64,000 bases of DNA from Sphingopyxis sp. CCNWLW2 (GCF_037095755.1 NZ_JBAWKJ010000002.1:558001-622000), one strand, 5' to 3'. Shown: positions 40,105-49,101, numbered from the stretch's first letter. The notes: generated from the letters alone by a model not told the origin. Program-made: numbers and translations.

Positions 40105-40908
40105 ATGGGCGAATTTCTGAGTGTCGAGCGGCGGGGCAAGATCGCGATCCTGACGATGATCAAGCCCGAGAGTATGAATGCGATCGGCACGCACGAAGAT
40201 TGCCAGGACATCATCGACACGCTCCGCGCCCTTGGCGACGACCGCAGCGTCAGCGCGATTATCCTGACCGGCAGCGGCAAGGCGTTCAGCGCGGGCGGTA
40301 ACCTCAAGGGTATGCAGGATCGCCAAGGCATCGGCGTGCTCGATCAGCCCGATTCCACGCGTGCCAACTACCGCAAGGGCGTGCAGGCGGTGATTCGTGC
40401 GCTGATGGATTGCGAGGTGCCGATGATCGCCGCGGTTAACGGCCATGCAATCGGCCTCGGCGCCGATCTTGCCTGCACCTGCGATATCCGCATTGCCGCC
40501 GAGAGCGCGAAATTCGCGTGCAGCTTTATCAAGGTCGGGATCGTTCCCGGCGACGGCGGAGCGTGGCTGCTCCAAAAGATACTCGGCTATCCGCGTGCCG
40601 CCGAGCTGTTCCTGACCGGGGACCGCTTTGACGCGGTGCAGGCAAAGGAATATGGTCTGGTCACGGACGTCGTGCCCGATGCGGAACTGCTCGACCGTGC
40701 AATCGCCATTGCCGAGCGGATCGTCTGCAACCCGCCGCGCGCGCTGCGTCTGACGAAGCGTTTGCTGCGCGAAGCGCAGCACAGCCGGATGAGCGATATT
40801 TTGGAACTTAGTGCAGCCTATCAGGCGATCGTCCATGAAACCGCGGATAACCGCGAGGCGATCAACGCGTTCGTCGAAAAGCGTCCGCCGGTGTTTACAG
40901 GAGAATGA
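40105..40908 (+). CDS. enoyl-CoA hydratase/isomerase family protein
   Basis: A 267-residue crotonase-fold protein. The CoA and oxyanion motifs are GSGKAFSAGGNLKGM and NGHAIGLGADLACTCDIRIAAE. The catalytic glutamates of classical hydratases lie in a region reading KVGIVPGDGGAWLL, with Asp at the second position, so isomerase or another crotonase reaction cannot be excluded. ATG 40105 is preferred over TTG 40099. Its stop overlaps the start of the next gene. Confidence 0.9.
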   Translation: MGEFLSVERRGKIAILTMIKPESMNAIGTHEDCQDIIDTLRALGDDRSVSAIILTGSGKAFSAGGNLKGMQDRQGIGVLDQPDSTRANYRKGVQAVIRALMDCEVPMIAAVNGHAIGLGADLACTCDIRIAAESAKFACSFIKVGIVPGDGGAWLLQKILGYPRAAELFLTGDRFDAVQAKEYGLVTDVVPDAELLDRAIAIAERIVCNPPRALRLTKRLLREAQHSRMSDILELSAAYQAIVHETADNREAINAFVEKRPPVFTGE

Positions 40909-41690
40909 TGATGATTGCCGAGCGTGTCCTGCCACTGGCCGGCGTCCACAATTTCCGGGACTATGGCGGTTACGCGGTCGAGGGTGGCGGGCGGCTGCGT
41001 GACGGGACGCTCTGGCGCTCGGCGCACCATGAGGCCGCGACCGACGATGATCTGGACGCACTCGATACGCTGGGGCTGGAGACGGTGATCGACCTGCGCG
41101 GTGACGACGAACGCGAGTTGCACCCGTGCCGGCGCTCCGAGACTTTCTCGGCGCGCGTGCTGTTCGCGGGCGGCATTACCGCCGGGCTCGCGCCGCACCT
41201 GCAGGCGGCGGGCGGGACGATCGACGTAGAGACGGCGCGCGAGCGGATGATCGATACCTATGCCGGCATGCCCTATCGCCCCGCGCTCGTCGCAACGCTG
41301 CGGCTCTATCTGGCCGCGCTCACGGAATATGATGCGCCGAGCCTTGTCCACTGCGTCGCGGGCAAGGACCGCACCGGATTTGCGGTGGCAATCGTCCACC
41401 GGCTGCTCGGGGTCCACGAGGACGATTTGATGCAGGATTATCTCCTCACCAACACCGCGGGCAAGATCGAGGAACGCATCGCGCAGGGCGCGGCGCATAT
41501 CCGCTCGCGTTACGGCGCCGAAATCCACGACGATGCGATCCGCGCTTTGATGTCGGTCAACCCCGCCTATCTCGACGCCGCGCTCGCCACGGTGCGACGC
41601 GACCATGGCGACATTCCGACCTATGCCGAGGCGGTGCTGAACTTCACCCCCGACATGCGCGAAGCATTGGTCGACCGGCTGGTGCTGTAG
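40905..41690 (+). CDS. tyrosine phosphatase family protein (Y_phosphatase3-like)
   Basis: A 261-residue cytosolic phosphatase with the CX5R signature in VHCVAGKDRTGF and an N-terminal pattern (LAGVHNFRDYGGY; WRSAHHEAATDDDL; VIDLRGDDER) typical of bacterial LMW-unlike tyrosine/phosphoinositide phosphatases. Several ATGs in a row open the frame, with AGGAGA just upstream. The first overlaps the hydratase stop, so it belongs to that transcript, but its role in acyl-CoA catabolism is unclear. Confidence 0.88.
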   Translation: MMMIAERVLPLAGVHNFRDYGGYAVEGGGRLRDGTLWRSAHHEAATDDDLDALDTLGLETVIDLRGDDERELHPCRRSETFSARVLFAGGITAGLAPHLQAAGGTIDVETARERMIDTYAGMPYRPALVATLRLYLAALTEYDAPSLVHCVAGKDRTGFAVAIVHRLLGVHEDDLMQDYLLTNTAGKIEERIAQGAAHIRSRYGAEIHDDAIRALMSVNPAYLDAALATVRRDHGDIPTYAEAVLNFTPDMREALVDRLVL

Positions 41691-41693
41691 GGG

Positions 41694-43028
41694 CTATTTG
41701 CCCCTGACGAGCACCCCGCCCTTCACCACCGCGTCGACGCTTTCGAGCTGGCGCACTTCGGTCAGCGGATTGCCGTCGACCGCGACGATATCGGCGTAGC
41801 GCCCAACCGCGATCGCGCCGACATCCTTCTCGCGGCCCAGCGCCTCGGCGGCGTTCTTTGTCGCGGCCTGGATCGCCTGTAGCGGGGTCATTCCATATTC
41901 GACCATGACGCGGAACTGGCCGCCGACCTGCCCGTGCGGCATCACGCCCGCGTCGGAACCGAACACCATGCGCACGCCGGCCTTCACCGCTTTCCGGAAA
42001 TTGTCGCGCTGGATTTGTGCGACTTCGCGGTCCTTGCGCAGATTATCCTCGAGCACGCCATTCTTCGCGCCTTCGGCCTGCGTATAGTCGGTGTTGTAGA
42101 TATCCATCGAGAACCACACCGGCTGCTTGCGTGCGAGCGCCATGCGGATGCCCTCGTCATCGACGAGGCTGACATGCTCGATCGTGTCGATCCCGGCGGC
42201 AATTGCGGCGCGGATGCCCGAAGCGCCGTGCGCGTGCGCCGCGACGCGCAGACCCCATTGATGCGCCTCGTCGGCGATGGCGGCGAGCTCCTTTTCGGAG
42301 ACCTGCAACTGGCCGGGTTCGGTGTTGCGCGAGAATACGCCGCCGGTCGCGCAGACCTTGATCACCTCGGCGCCATATTTGCGTTGGCGGCGGACCTGGA
42401 AGCGCAGTTCTTCGGGCGTGTCGCCGATCCCCTCTTCCTTGCCGTCCTTCTTCTCAAGGCTGGGCGGCAGGAAGGTGCTGTCGCAATGCCCCCCGGTCGC
42501 GCCGAGCGCATAGCCCGCAGGGACGATGCGCGGACCCGTTGCGTAGCCCGCGTCGATCGCCTGCTTCAGCCCAATATCGTTGCGGTTGTCCGACCCGACG
42601 TTGCGCACGGTGGTGAAGCCCGCGCCGAGCATGTCATTGGCATTTTTGACCGCGGTCATGCTCCAGAAGCTGTCGGTGAATTCGAGGCCGCGATAGCCGC
42701 CGATGTCGGCGGGCCCGTCGAGATGGACGTGCATATCGATCAGACCCGGGACGAGCGTCTTGTCGCCGAGGTCGATATGTTTGACGTTCGATCCCCAGCG
42801 CACGGTGCGCGCATCGGCGATGTTCGTGATGCGGCCGTCGGCGCCGACGAAGATCGCAGGAAACTCAACCGTCTTGCCGGTCAGCACGTCGACGTAGCGC
42901 GCGGCTGTGATGACGGTCTGGCCGGCATCTTCCTGCGCCTTCGCGGGGGCGATCGAGGCGACGAAAAGCGCCGTCGAGCCCAAAGCGATTCCCCGCAGAA
43001 AACTGCCTAACTTCACTCGCGATTGCAT
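41694..43028 (-). CDS. exported amidohydrolase (prolidase/imidazolonepropionase-like)
   Basis: A 444-residue metal-dependent hydrolase with a signal peptide (about residues 1-31, ending APAKA). The amidohydrolase motifs are all there: LIDMHVHLD (metal), IKVCATGG (bridging lysine), AHAHGASG, TIEHVS and FGSDAGVMPHG. The group includes Xaa-Pro dipeptidases and organophosphate-active enzymes; periplasmic location suggests action on peptides or N-acyl amino acids. It ends 3 nt from the convergent phosphatase gene. Confidence 0.88.
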   Translation of the reverse strand: MQSRVKLGSFLRGIALGSTALFVASIAPAKAQEDAGQTVITAARYVDVLTGKTVEFPAIFVGADGRITNIADARTVRWGSNVKHIDLGDKTLVPGLIDMHVHLDGPADIGGYRGLEFTDSFWSMTAVKNANDMLGAGFTTVRNVGSDNRNDIGLKQAIDAGYATGPRIVPAGYALGATGGHCDSTFLPPSLEKKDGKEEGIGDTPEELRFQVRRQRKYGAEVIKVCATGGVFSRNTEPGQLQVSEKELAAIADEAHQWGLRVAAHAHGASGIRAAIAAGIDTIEHVSLVDDEGIRMALARKQPVWFSMDIYNTDYTQAEGAKNGVLEDNLRKDREVAQIQRDNFRKAVKAGVRMVFGSDAGVMPHGQVGGQFRVMVEYGMTPLQAIQAATKNAAEALGREKDVGAIAVGRYADIVAVDGNPLTEVRQLESVDAVVKGGVLVRGK

Positions 43029-43102
43029 ATCTTACCCGCCTGTTGTTGGTGCCCGGATATCGTGATGGCAAAGCGGTGCGAAATAGGACAGCGGAAAATG
43101 CG

Positions 43103-43726
43103 TCAGGCGGTCGCCCTGTGCCTTGCGACCCACCAGACGCCGAGCAACGCGAAGCCGGTGCCGAGCATCGTGCCGCCGACGATGTCGCTCGCCCAGTGGA
43201 CGCCGAGCATGATGCGCGAGAAGCCGTTGAGGATGATCATCGCCGCCGCGAGCGTCCAGGCATAGGGGCGCCAGCGCGGCGGCGCGAGCCAGGCGAGAAG
43301 CAGGTAGACGGCAGCGGCGCTGGTCGCGTGGCCGCTGGGGTAGGAATAGCTGGTCTGATGGTCGAGGTGATCGATCAGGTCGGGGCGCGCACGGGCGAAG
43401 CCGAGCTTGAGCAGGCTGGACGCGAGGTTCGAGAGTAGCGACGCGCCGCCGAGCGCGACGGCACAGCGCGGGCCGCACCAGTGCCAGACGAGCCCGCAGA
43501 GCAGGATCACGATGATCCAGCGCGGTGTGCCGCCGCCGATCCAGCTCGCGCCTTGCATGAAGGCGATGAAGGCGGGATCGCGTTCGTCGACGCGGATCGC
43601 CAGCGTGTGCGAGATTTGCCAGTCGGCGGTCTCGGTCCAACCCGCGCCGACCGCGAAGCCGAGCAGGATGACGGCGAGGAGGAGCGCCGCCGCGATGGCG
43701 GGAAAGCGATAGGATTCGGCGTTCAC
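43103..43726 (-). CDS. PAP2-family phosphatase, integral membrane
   Basis: A 207-residue membrane phosphatase with about five to six hydrophobic segments. The three PAP2 motifs are intact: KLGFARARPD (KX6RP), SYPSGHATSAA (PSGH) and SRIMLGVHWASD (SRX5HX3D). Substrates are probably undecaprenyl pyrophosphate or lipid phosphates at the periplasmic face. GTG 43726 is chosen; the longer upstream frame reads through the palindromic repeat and is spurious. A GGGGGAG lies very close to the start. Confidence 0.88.
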   Translation of the reverse strand: MNAESYRFPAIAAALLLAVILLGFAVGAGWTETADWQISHTLAIRVDERDPAFIAFMQGASWIGGGTPRWIIVILLCGLVWHWCGPRCAVALGGASLLSNLASSLLKLGFARARPDLIDHLDHQTSYSYPSGHATSAAAVYLLLAWLAPPRWRPYAWTLAAAMIILNGFSRIMLGVHWASDIVGGTMLGTGFALLGVWWVARHRATA

Positions 43727-43737
43727 AACTCCCCCTT

Positions 43738-43834
43738 CGTCATTCCCGCGAAAGCGGGGACCCAGTTGCGACCTCGGCTCGCTGGGTTGCTTACCAGAGT
43801 CACGTGCCTCTGGCCGCCTTTCGCGGGAATGACG
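43738..43834. repeat. palindromic element with 17-bp terminal inverted repeats
   Basis: This spacer between the PAP2 gene and lpdA is filled by a repeat. CGTCATTCCCGCGAAAG at 43738-43754 is perfectly repeated in inverted orientation at 43818-43834. The left arm continues as CGGGGACCCAG and folds as CCCGC-GAAA-GCGGG. The arrangement, two inverted units around a variable core, is that of paired intergenic repeats seen widely in proteobacteria. A related single unit occurs at 48.75 kb. Confidence 0.8.
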
Positions 43835-43847
43835 AGGTTGGTGAAGA

Positions 43848-45245
43848 TCAAATATGCAGCGGCCGTCCGAATGCCGCGAGCACGCCTTCGTGCATCGTTT
43901 CGCTGAGCGTCGGATGCGGGAAGACGGTGCCGATGAAATCATCCTCGACCAGCTCGGCGGTCTTGCCGATCGTATAGCCCTGGATCAGCTCGGTCACCTC
44001 GGCGCCGATCATGTGCGCGCCGAGCAATTCGCCGGTCTTCGCGTCGAACACGGTCTTGGTGAAGCCTTCGGACTCGCCCAAAGCAATCGCCTTGCCGTTG
44101 CCGATGAAGGGGAAGGTGCCGGCCTTGACCTCGTAACCCAGCTCCTTCGCCTTCGCTTCGGTCAGGCCGACGCTGGCGATCTGCGGGCGGCAATAGGTGC
44201 AGCCCGGGATGTTGCGCGGGTCCATCGCGTGCGGATGGTTGCCCGCGATCGCCTCGACCGCGATCACCGATTCGTGCATCGCCTTGTGTGCGAGCCACGG
44301 CGGCGCGGTGACGTCGCCGATCGCCCAGATGCCGGGGACGTTGGTGCGGCACATCGCGTCGGTGTCGATATGGCCCTTGGTCGTCTTCACGCCGAGCGCT
44401 TCGAGCCCGATATTCTCGGTATTCGGGACGATGCCGATTGCGACGATCGCGTGGCTGAACTCGGCGCTTTCGGTCTTGCCGTCCTTGGTCTTGATCTTCG
44501 CGGTGACGCCGGTCGCGGTCGCTTTCAGTTCCTCGACGCCCGCGCCGGTGAAGATCGTCATGCCCTGCTTCTTGAGCGCCTTTTCGAGGAAGGCCGAGAC
44601 ATCGGCATCCTCGACGGGGACGAGGCGGTCGAGCATTTCGACGACGGTCACGTCGACGCCCATGTCGCTGTAGAAGCTCGCGAATTCGATCCCGATCGCG
44701 CCCGATCCGATGACGAGCAATTTCTTGGGCATTTCGGGCGGGACGAGCGCGTGGCGATAGGTCCAGATGCGCTTGCCGTCGGCGGGCGCGAACGGCAGGT
44801 CGCGGGCGCGGGCGCCGGTCGCGACGATGATATTCTTCGCAGTGAGGGTCTCGGTCCCCTTCTCGCCCTTCACTTCGAGCTTGCCGGGTGCGGTCAATTT
44901 GCCCTCGCCCATATGGACGGTGATCTTGTGCTTCTTCATCAGGAAGGCGACGCCCTGGCTGAGCTGTTTCGCGACGCCGCGCGAACGCTTCACGACCGCG
45001 TCGATGTCGGCGCTGATCTGCTGCGCGATCAGGCCATAGTCGCCCGCATGCTGCATATAATGATAGATTTCGGCCGAGCGCAGCAGCGCCTTGGTCGGAA
45101 TACAGCCCCAGTTGAGGCAGATGCCGCCAAGGTTCTCGCGCTCGACGATCGCGGTTTTCAGCCCGAGCTGCGCCGCGCGGATCGCCGCGACATAGCCGCC
45201 GGGGCCCGAGCCGAGGACGATGAGGTCGTAGTTGGTGTCAGCCAT
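43848..45245 (-). CDS. lpdA: dihydrolipoyl dehydrogenase (E3)
   Basis: A 465-residue FAD disulfide oxidoreductase that re-oxidises dihydrolipoyl groups of 2-oxoacid dehydrogenase complexes. The FAD motif GSGPGGYVAAIRAAQLG, the redox-active disulfide in GGICLNWGCIPTK, the NAD motif GSGAIGIEFASFY and the C-terminal HPTLSE (catalytic His-Glu) are all there. It follows aceF in the same direction with one small gene between, so it most likely serves the pyruvate dehydrogenase complex. Confidence 0.95.
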   Translation of the reverse strand: MADTNYDLIVLGSGPGGYVAAIRAAQLGLKTAIVERENLGGICLNWGCIPTKALLRSAEIYHYMQHAGDYGLIAQQISADIDAVVKRSRGVAKQLSQGVAFLMKKHKITVHMGEGKLTAPGKLEVKGEKGTETLTAKNIIVATGARARDLPFAPADGKRIWTYRHALVPPEMPKKLLVIGSGAIGIEFASFYSDMGVDVTVVEMLDRLVPVEDADVSAFLEKALKKQGMTIFTGAGVEELKATATGVTAKIKTKDGKTESAEFSHAIVAIGIVPNTENIGLEALGVKTTKGHIDTDAMCRTNVPGIWAIGDVTAPPWLAHKAMHESVIAVEAIAGNHPHAMDPRNIPGCTYCRPQIASVGLTEAKAKELGYEVKAGTFPFIGNGKAIALGESEGFTKTVFDAKTGELLGAHMIGAEVTELIQGYTIGKTAELVEDDFIGTVFPHPTLSETMHEGVLAAFGRPLHI

Positions 45246-45252
45246 TATCCGT

Positions 45253-45519
45253 TCAATCCCTCGTCATTGCCCAAGCAAATGCTGCAAAGAATGCAGCCAC
45301 GGCGAACACGCCAAACGCAATGGGCCAACTTGAATCCGTTTCGTCTTTTCTAACGATCTCAATCGTGATTTTGCCGTCTTTCGCCGCTTCCACAGCTTCT
45401 CGACCAATCACGATTGGTTCTCTATCATTTTGGGCAACCAAGAAAGTGGCCGTGCCGCCGATTCCTGCCGCTAAAAGGGGAATGGCGCCTAGATAGATAA
45501 GCTTCTCTTTGGGCGACAT
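45253..45519 (-). CDS. 88-residue two-helix membrane protein between aceF and lpdA
   Basis: The product is unrecognised. It has an N-terminal hydrophobic segment (about residues 8-29), a charged middle (REAVEAAKDGKITIEIVRKDE) and a second hydrophobic segment (about 64-84). The gene starts directly after the aceF stop and ends 7 nt before lpdA, so it sits inside the operon. Its DNA is visibly poorer in GC than both neighbours and uses rare codons such as AGA, CTA and TTA, which suggests acquisition or relaxed selection. It could be a small membrane accessory protein. Confidence 0.65.
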   Translation of the reverse strand: MSPKEKLIYLGAIPLLAAGIGGTATFLVAQNDREPIVIGREAVEAAKDGKITIEIVRKDETDSSWPIAFGVFAVAAFFAAFAWAMTRD

Positions 45520-46842
45520 TTACGCGACCAAGCCTAGCGGCGCCTCCACCAGTTCCTTGAAGGTCTTCATCAACAGCGCGCCGTCGGCGCCGTCGATCGC
45601 GCGGTGGTCGAAGCTGCCGGTCGCCGACATGACGGTCGCGATCGCGAGCGCGTCGTCGACGATATAGGGCCGCTTCTCGCCCGCGCCGATCGCCATGATC
45701 ATCGCTTGCGGTGGGTTGATCACCGCGGTGAACTGCTTGATCCCCATCATGCCCATGTTCGAGATCGAGGCGGTGCCGCCCTGATATTCAGCGGGCTGGA
45801 GCTTGCCTTCCTTCGCCTTCGCCGCGAGCTCGGACATTTCGGTCGAGATTTTCGACATCGACTTGCCGCCCGCATCGACGATGATCGGGGTGATCAGGCC
45901 GCCCGGAATGCTGACCGCGACCGAGATGTCGGCGCGTTTATACTGGCGCATCACATCGCCGCCGAAGCTGACGTTGCACGCGGGCACGCGTTCGAGCGCG
46001 ACCGCGAGCGCCTTGATCAGCATGTCGTTGACGCTGAGCTTGACGCCGCGGCTTTCGAGGCTGGCGTTGAGCTCGCCGCGAAGCTTGAGCAGCGCATCGA
46101 GACGGATGTCGACCGTGAGGTAGATGTGCGGCGACTGCTGCATCGATTCCGTCAGGCGCCGCGCGATCGTCTTGCGCATGCCCGACAGCTTCGTGTCCTC
46201 GTGCGGGATGCCGAAATCGGGGATGGCCCCGGCGGTGGCCGGTGCGGGAGCTGCTGCCGGAGCAGCGGTGGCGGAGACCGGTGCGGCGGTTGCGGCGATT
46301 GCGGCAGGTGCCGCGGCGCCAGTGGGGGCGCCTTCGAGGTCGGCCTTTACGATGCGGCCACCCGGGCCGGTGCCGGTCAGACTCTTGAGGTCGATACCCT
46401 GCTCGGCGGCGAGGCGCTTGGCGAGCGGGCTGGCCTTGATGCGGTCGCCCGACGCAGCGGGGGCGGCTGCCGGAGCCGGGGCCGGTGCGGGAGTCGGAGC
46501 AGACGCAGCGGCGGGCGCTGGCGCTTCGGTCTTCTGTTCAGCGGCGGGAGTCGCGGCCGGGGCCGGCGCCGGCGCAGCCTTCGCGCTCCCGGCATCTTCG
46601 CCCTCACCCGCGATCACCGCAATCACGGTGCCGACCTTCACATTGTCGGTGCCTTCGGCGACGAGAATCTGGCTGACGACGCCTTCGTCGATCGCTTCGA
46701 ATTCCATCGTTGCCTTATCGGTCTCGATCTCGGCGAGCAGATCACCCGATTTGACCGTGTCGCCTTCCTTGACCAGCCATTTGGCAAGCGTGCCCTCCTC
46801 CATCGTCGGCGAGAGAGCGGGCATTTTGAGTTCGATTGGCAT
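45520..46842 (-). CDS. aceF: pyruvate dehydrogenase complex dihydrolipoamide acetyltransferase (E2)
   Basis: A 440-residue E2. One N-terminal lipoyl domain has the modified lysine in [10 protein letters not shown] (about residue 43). An Ala/Pro-rich linker and the peripheral subunit-binding domain ([30 protein letters not shown]) follow, then a second long Ala-rich linker. The catalytic domain ends with the active-site [11 protein letters not shown]. The alternating Ala/Pro tracts are flexible swinging-arm linkers, not an independent repeat. The sequence is of the pyruvate type. E1 genes are not adjacent; the upstream gene is divergent. Confidence 0.93.
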   Translation of the reverse strand: MPIELKMPALSPTMEEGTLAKWLVKEGDTVKSGDLLAEIETDKATMEFEAIDEGVVSQILVAEGTDNVKVGTVIAVIAGEGEDAGSAKAAPAPAPAATPAAEQKTEAPAPAAASAPTPAPAPAPAAAPAASGDRIKASPLAKRLAAEQGIDLKSLTGTGPGGRIVKADLEGAPTGAAAPAAIAATAAPVSATAAPAAAPAPATAGAIPDFGIPHEDTKLSGMRKTIARRLTESMQQSPHIYLTVDIRLDALLKLRGELNASLESRGVKLSVNDMLIKALAVALERVPACNVSFGGDVMRQYKRADISVAVSIPGGLITPIIVDAGGKSMSKISTEMSELAAKAKEGKLQPAEYQGGTASISNMGMMGIKQFTAVINPPQAMIMAIGAGEKRPYIVDDALAIATVMSATGSFDHRAIDGADGALLMKTFKELVEAPLGLVA

Positions 46843-47002
46843 ATTCGGGCTTGTCCCTGTCAGTCTTGCAGGCTTGGGCCTGCCGCTACGGATTCTTCCT
46901 CGCCATAAGCCCTGCGTCGGTCAAGGTCTAGCGGGCCAACTTGCGTTTCATACGAATGTGACGCACTCTTCGCCCCAAGCAAAAACACGAGGGGTCGGGG
47001 TG

Positions 47003-47458
47003 ATGCGGACATATCTGGTGGTGATCGACGATAGCCCGGAGGCGACGCTGGCGCTGCGCTTTGCCGCGCGCCGCGCGGCGCGGACGGGCGGCGGCCTCAT
47101 CGTGCTGGCGATCATCCCGCCGCAGGATTTCGTCGCATTCGGCGGCGTCCAGGCGACGATTGAGGCCGAAGCGCGCGAGCATGCCGAGGAACTGGTGGCC
47201 GCTGCCGCCGATGCGGTGGTGCAGGAAGCGGGTGTGACACCGCAGATCATGGTGAAGTCGGGCAAACCCGCCGAGGTGGTGCGCGAAGTGATCGGTGCGA
47301 GCGACGAGATTGCGGCGCTGGTGCTCGCGACGGCGGCGTCGGGTGCGCCCGGCCCGCTGGTCGCGCATTTCACCGGACAGGATGCGGGTACGCTTCCCTG
47401 TCCGGTGATGCTGGTGCCGGGCGGGATCGATATCGCCCGGCTCGATGCGCTGAGTTAG
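47003..47458 (+). CDS. universal stress protein (UspA-like)
   Basis: A 151-residue single Usp domain with the N-terminal TYLVVIDDSPEATLALRFAARRA typical of the fold and a C-terminal strand PCPVMLVPGG. The GxxGxxxxxxxxG(S/T) ATP-binding loop is not clearly kept, so ATP binding is doubtful. The start is ATG 47003; the longer open frame upstream is antisense to aceF. It diverges from aceF, and its last 4 nt overlap the convergent membrane protein gene. Confidence 0.85.
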   Translation: MRTYLVVIDDSPEATLALRFAARRAARTGGGLIVLAIIPPQDFVAFGGVQATIEAEAREHAEELVAAAADAVVQEAGVTPQIMVKSGKPAEVVREVIGASDEIAALVLATAASGAPGPLVAHFTGQDAGTLPCPVMLVPGGIDIARLDALS

Positions 47459-47844
47459 ACGACAAGGCTGCGCGGCGCGCCCGCGTCCTTCCATTCGAGG
47501 ATGGCAAAGCCGAGCACGCCGAAGGCTTGCGCCACGACGACCGCGATGCCGAGGCCGGTCATCTGCGCGGCAAAGGTCGCGACCACGGCGAAGCTCGCCG
47601 CGACCCAGCCGAGGTTGCCGATTGCGATGAGCTTGACCAGCGCCGGGCTCGGCACCGCCTGCCGGGCGGCGACGATCATCAGCAGCGCGGCGGCGAGACA
47701 GATCCAGCCACCGATCGCGACGATATTTTCGGGCAGCCCGAGCAGCGCGCCGACCGGCGCGGCGGCGAAGAGGCCGATGGCAAAGACACCCCCGCAGGTG
47801 ATGGCGTCGGCGACGAGGATATTCTTCAGGTTGAGGATCGACAT
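47455..47844 (-). CDS. four-helix integral membrane protein, unknown family
   Basis: A 129-residue protein with about four hydrophobic segments (AITCGGVFAIGLFAAAPVGALLG; IVAIGGWICLAAALLMIVAA; LGWVAASFAVVATFAAQ; LGIAVVVAQAFGVLGFAIL, all given in part order). I do not recognise a function. AGGAGA lies 8 nt before ATG 47844. It is divergent from the XRE regulator at 47962 across 117 nt, a layout suggesting that the regulator controls it. Confidence 0.75.
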   Translation of the reverse strand: MSILNLKNILVADAITCGGVFAIGLFAAAPVGALLGLPENIVAIGGWICLAAALLMIVAARQAVPSPALVKLIAIGNLGWVAASFAVVATFAAQMTGLGIAVVVAQAFGVLGFAILEWKDAGAPRSLVV

Positions 47845-47961
47845 ATGGGTTCTCCTTTCGACCTCCTCAAACTGGACTCGAAAAGGAATGGCGTCGATTA
47901 CGCCGGAGGTAATGGAAAACAGGAAGGCGGAGGTATAGCTCTCCGGACGAAGGAGACGATC

Positions 47962-48744
47962 ATGCAAGTCGCGACGCTGGGCGAGCAATTGCGCGAATGG
48001 CGCACCCGCCGCCGGATGAGCCAGATGGACCTCGCGCTCGATACCGAGATTTCGACGCGCCACCTGAGCTTTATCGAAACGGGGCGGTCGAAGCCGAGCG
48101 CGGCGATGTTGCAGCGAATCGCCGACTGCCTCGACGTGCCGCACCGCGCGCGCAACGCGATGCTGCTCGCGGCGGGCTATGCCCCCAACTATCAGGAGCG
48201 GCCGCTCGACAGCGCCGAAATGGCGGGGATGCGCGCGATCGTCGAGCATGTGCTGAAGGGGCACGAGCCCTATCCCGCGCTCGCGGTCGACCGGCACTGG
48301 AATATGGTGGCGGCGAACAGCGCCGTCGAAATCCTCGCGGGGCTTGCCGCACCACACCTGTTCGAACCACCCGTCAACGTGCTCCGCATTGCGCTGCATC
48401 CCGAGGGGCTCGCGCCGCATATCGCCAATCGGGGCGAATGGCGCGCGCATCTGCTCGAACGGCTCGATCACCAGATCGATGCGAGCGCCGACGCCGGGCT
48501 GATCGCGCTGCGCGAGGAACTGGCGGGCTATCCGGCGACGGAGGATGTGCAGCATCGCAGCGCGGCGAACGGCATTGCGGTGCCGCTGATTCTCGACACG
48601 CCGATGGGTCAAATTCGCTTTGTGTCGACGGTGACGATTTTCGGCACGCCGGTGGATATCACCTTGTCTGAACTCGCGATCGAGGCATTTTTCCCGGCCG
48701 ATGCGGAGAGCGCAGCACTGTTGCAGAAGCTGGCAAACCAATAG
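47962..48744 (+). CDS. XRE-family transcriptional regulator with MmyB-like domain
   Basis: A 260-residue regulator. The N-terminal helix-turn-helix (about residues 8-62) reads LREWRTRRRMSQMDLALDTEISTRHLSFIETGRSKPS, quoted in two overlapping halves of the motif. The rest (about 95-255; HWNMVAANSAVEILAGL; TLSELAIEAFFPADAES) matches the MmyB-like ligand-binding domain, a PAS-related fold thought to bind fatty acids in actinobacterial relatives. AAGGAG is 7 nt before the ATG. It probably regulates itself and the divergent membrane protein gene. Confidence 0.88.
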   Translation: MQVATLGEQLREWRTRRRMSQMDLALDTEISTRHLSFIETGRSKPSAAMLQRIADCLDVPHRARNAMLLAAGYAPNYQERPLDSAEMAGMRAIVEHVLKGHEPYPALAVDRHWNMVAANSAVEILAGLAAPHLFEPPVNVLRIALHPEGLAPHIANRGEWRAHLLERLDHQIDASADAGLIALREELAGYPATEDVQHRSAANGIAVPLILDTPMGQIRFVSTVTIFGTPVDITLSELAIEAFFPADAESAALLQKLANQ

Positions 48745-48747
48745 CTC

Positions 48748-48792
48748 GTTATTCCCGCGAAAGCGGGAACCCAGCAGCAACGCCGGAATAAC
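48748..48792. repeat. single palindromic repeat unit downstream of XRE gene
   Basis: ATTCCCGCGAAAGCGGGAACCCAG, split here as ATTCCCGCGAAAGCGGG and AACCCAG, begins at 48751. It shares its core with the left arm of the repeat at 43.74 kb. Flanking GTTATTCC (48748-48755) pairs with GGAATAAC (48785-48792). It lies just after the XRE stop and before a convergent gene, so it may also act as a bidirectional terminator. Confidence 0.7.
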
Positions 48793-48840
48793 CGCCCATC
48801 CGCTCCCGACGCCAAATTGGGCCAGTCAGATCTGCGCTAC

Positions 48841-49101
48841 TCAGGCCCGCCCGGTCAGCACGTCGGGATCGGCCCAGCCATTCACATAGGCGACATAATA
48901 GAGGACGAAGGTGGCCGTCGCGGCAATCGTCATCTGGAGCAGGATGCGTCCGGGACGGAAGGTCGCCGGTGCGCCCGGTTCCTGCCCCCGCACGAGCGGC
49001 GTCGCGTCATCGCTCGCGCGGCGGCCATGGAAGGGCAGCACGAAAAAGGCGCTGAACGCCCAGAACAGCAGGTAGATGGCAAGCGCCGAGGTCCATTTCA
49101 T
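48841..49101 (-). CDS. DUF1467 family membrane protein
   Basis: An 86-residue protein with two hydrophobic helices (LAIYLLFWAFSAFFVLPFHG near the N-terminus and TIAATATFVLYYVAYVNGW near the C-terminus) and the family-typical HGRRASDD stretch between. DUF1467 proteins are small alphaproteobacterial membrane proteins of unknown function, usually encoded after rnj, as here: it follows rnj by 17 nt on the same strand. Confidence 0.88.
   Translation of the reverse strand: MKWTSALAIYLLFWAFSAFFVLPFHGRRASDDATPLVRGQEPGAPATFRPGRILLQMTIAATATFVLYYVAYVNGWADPDVLTGRA

Noticed and set aside
46223..46620. Ala/Pro-rich direct repeats in the aceF gene
   Set aside because: They encode flexible linkers between E2 domains, normal for the family, not an independent repeat element.
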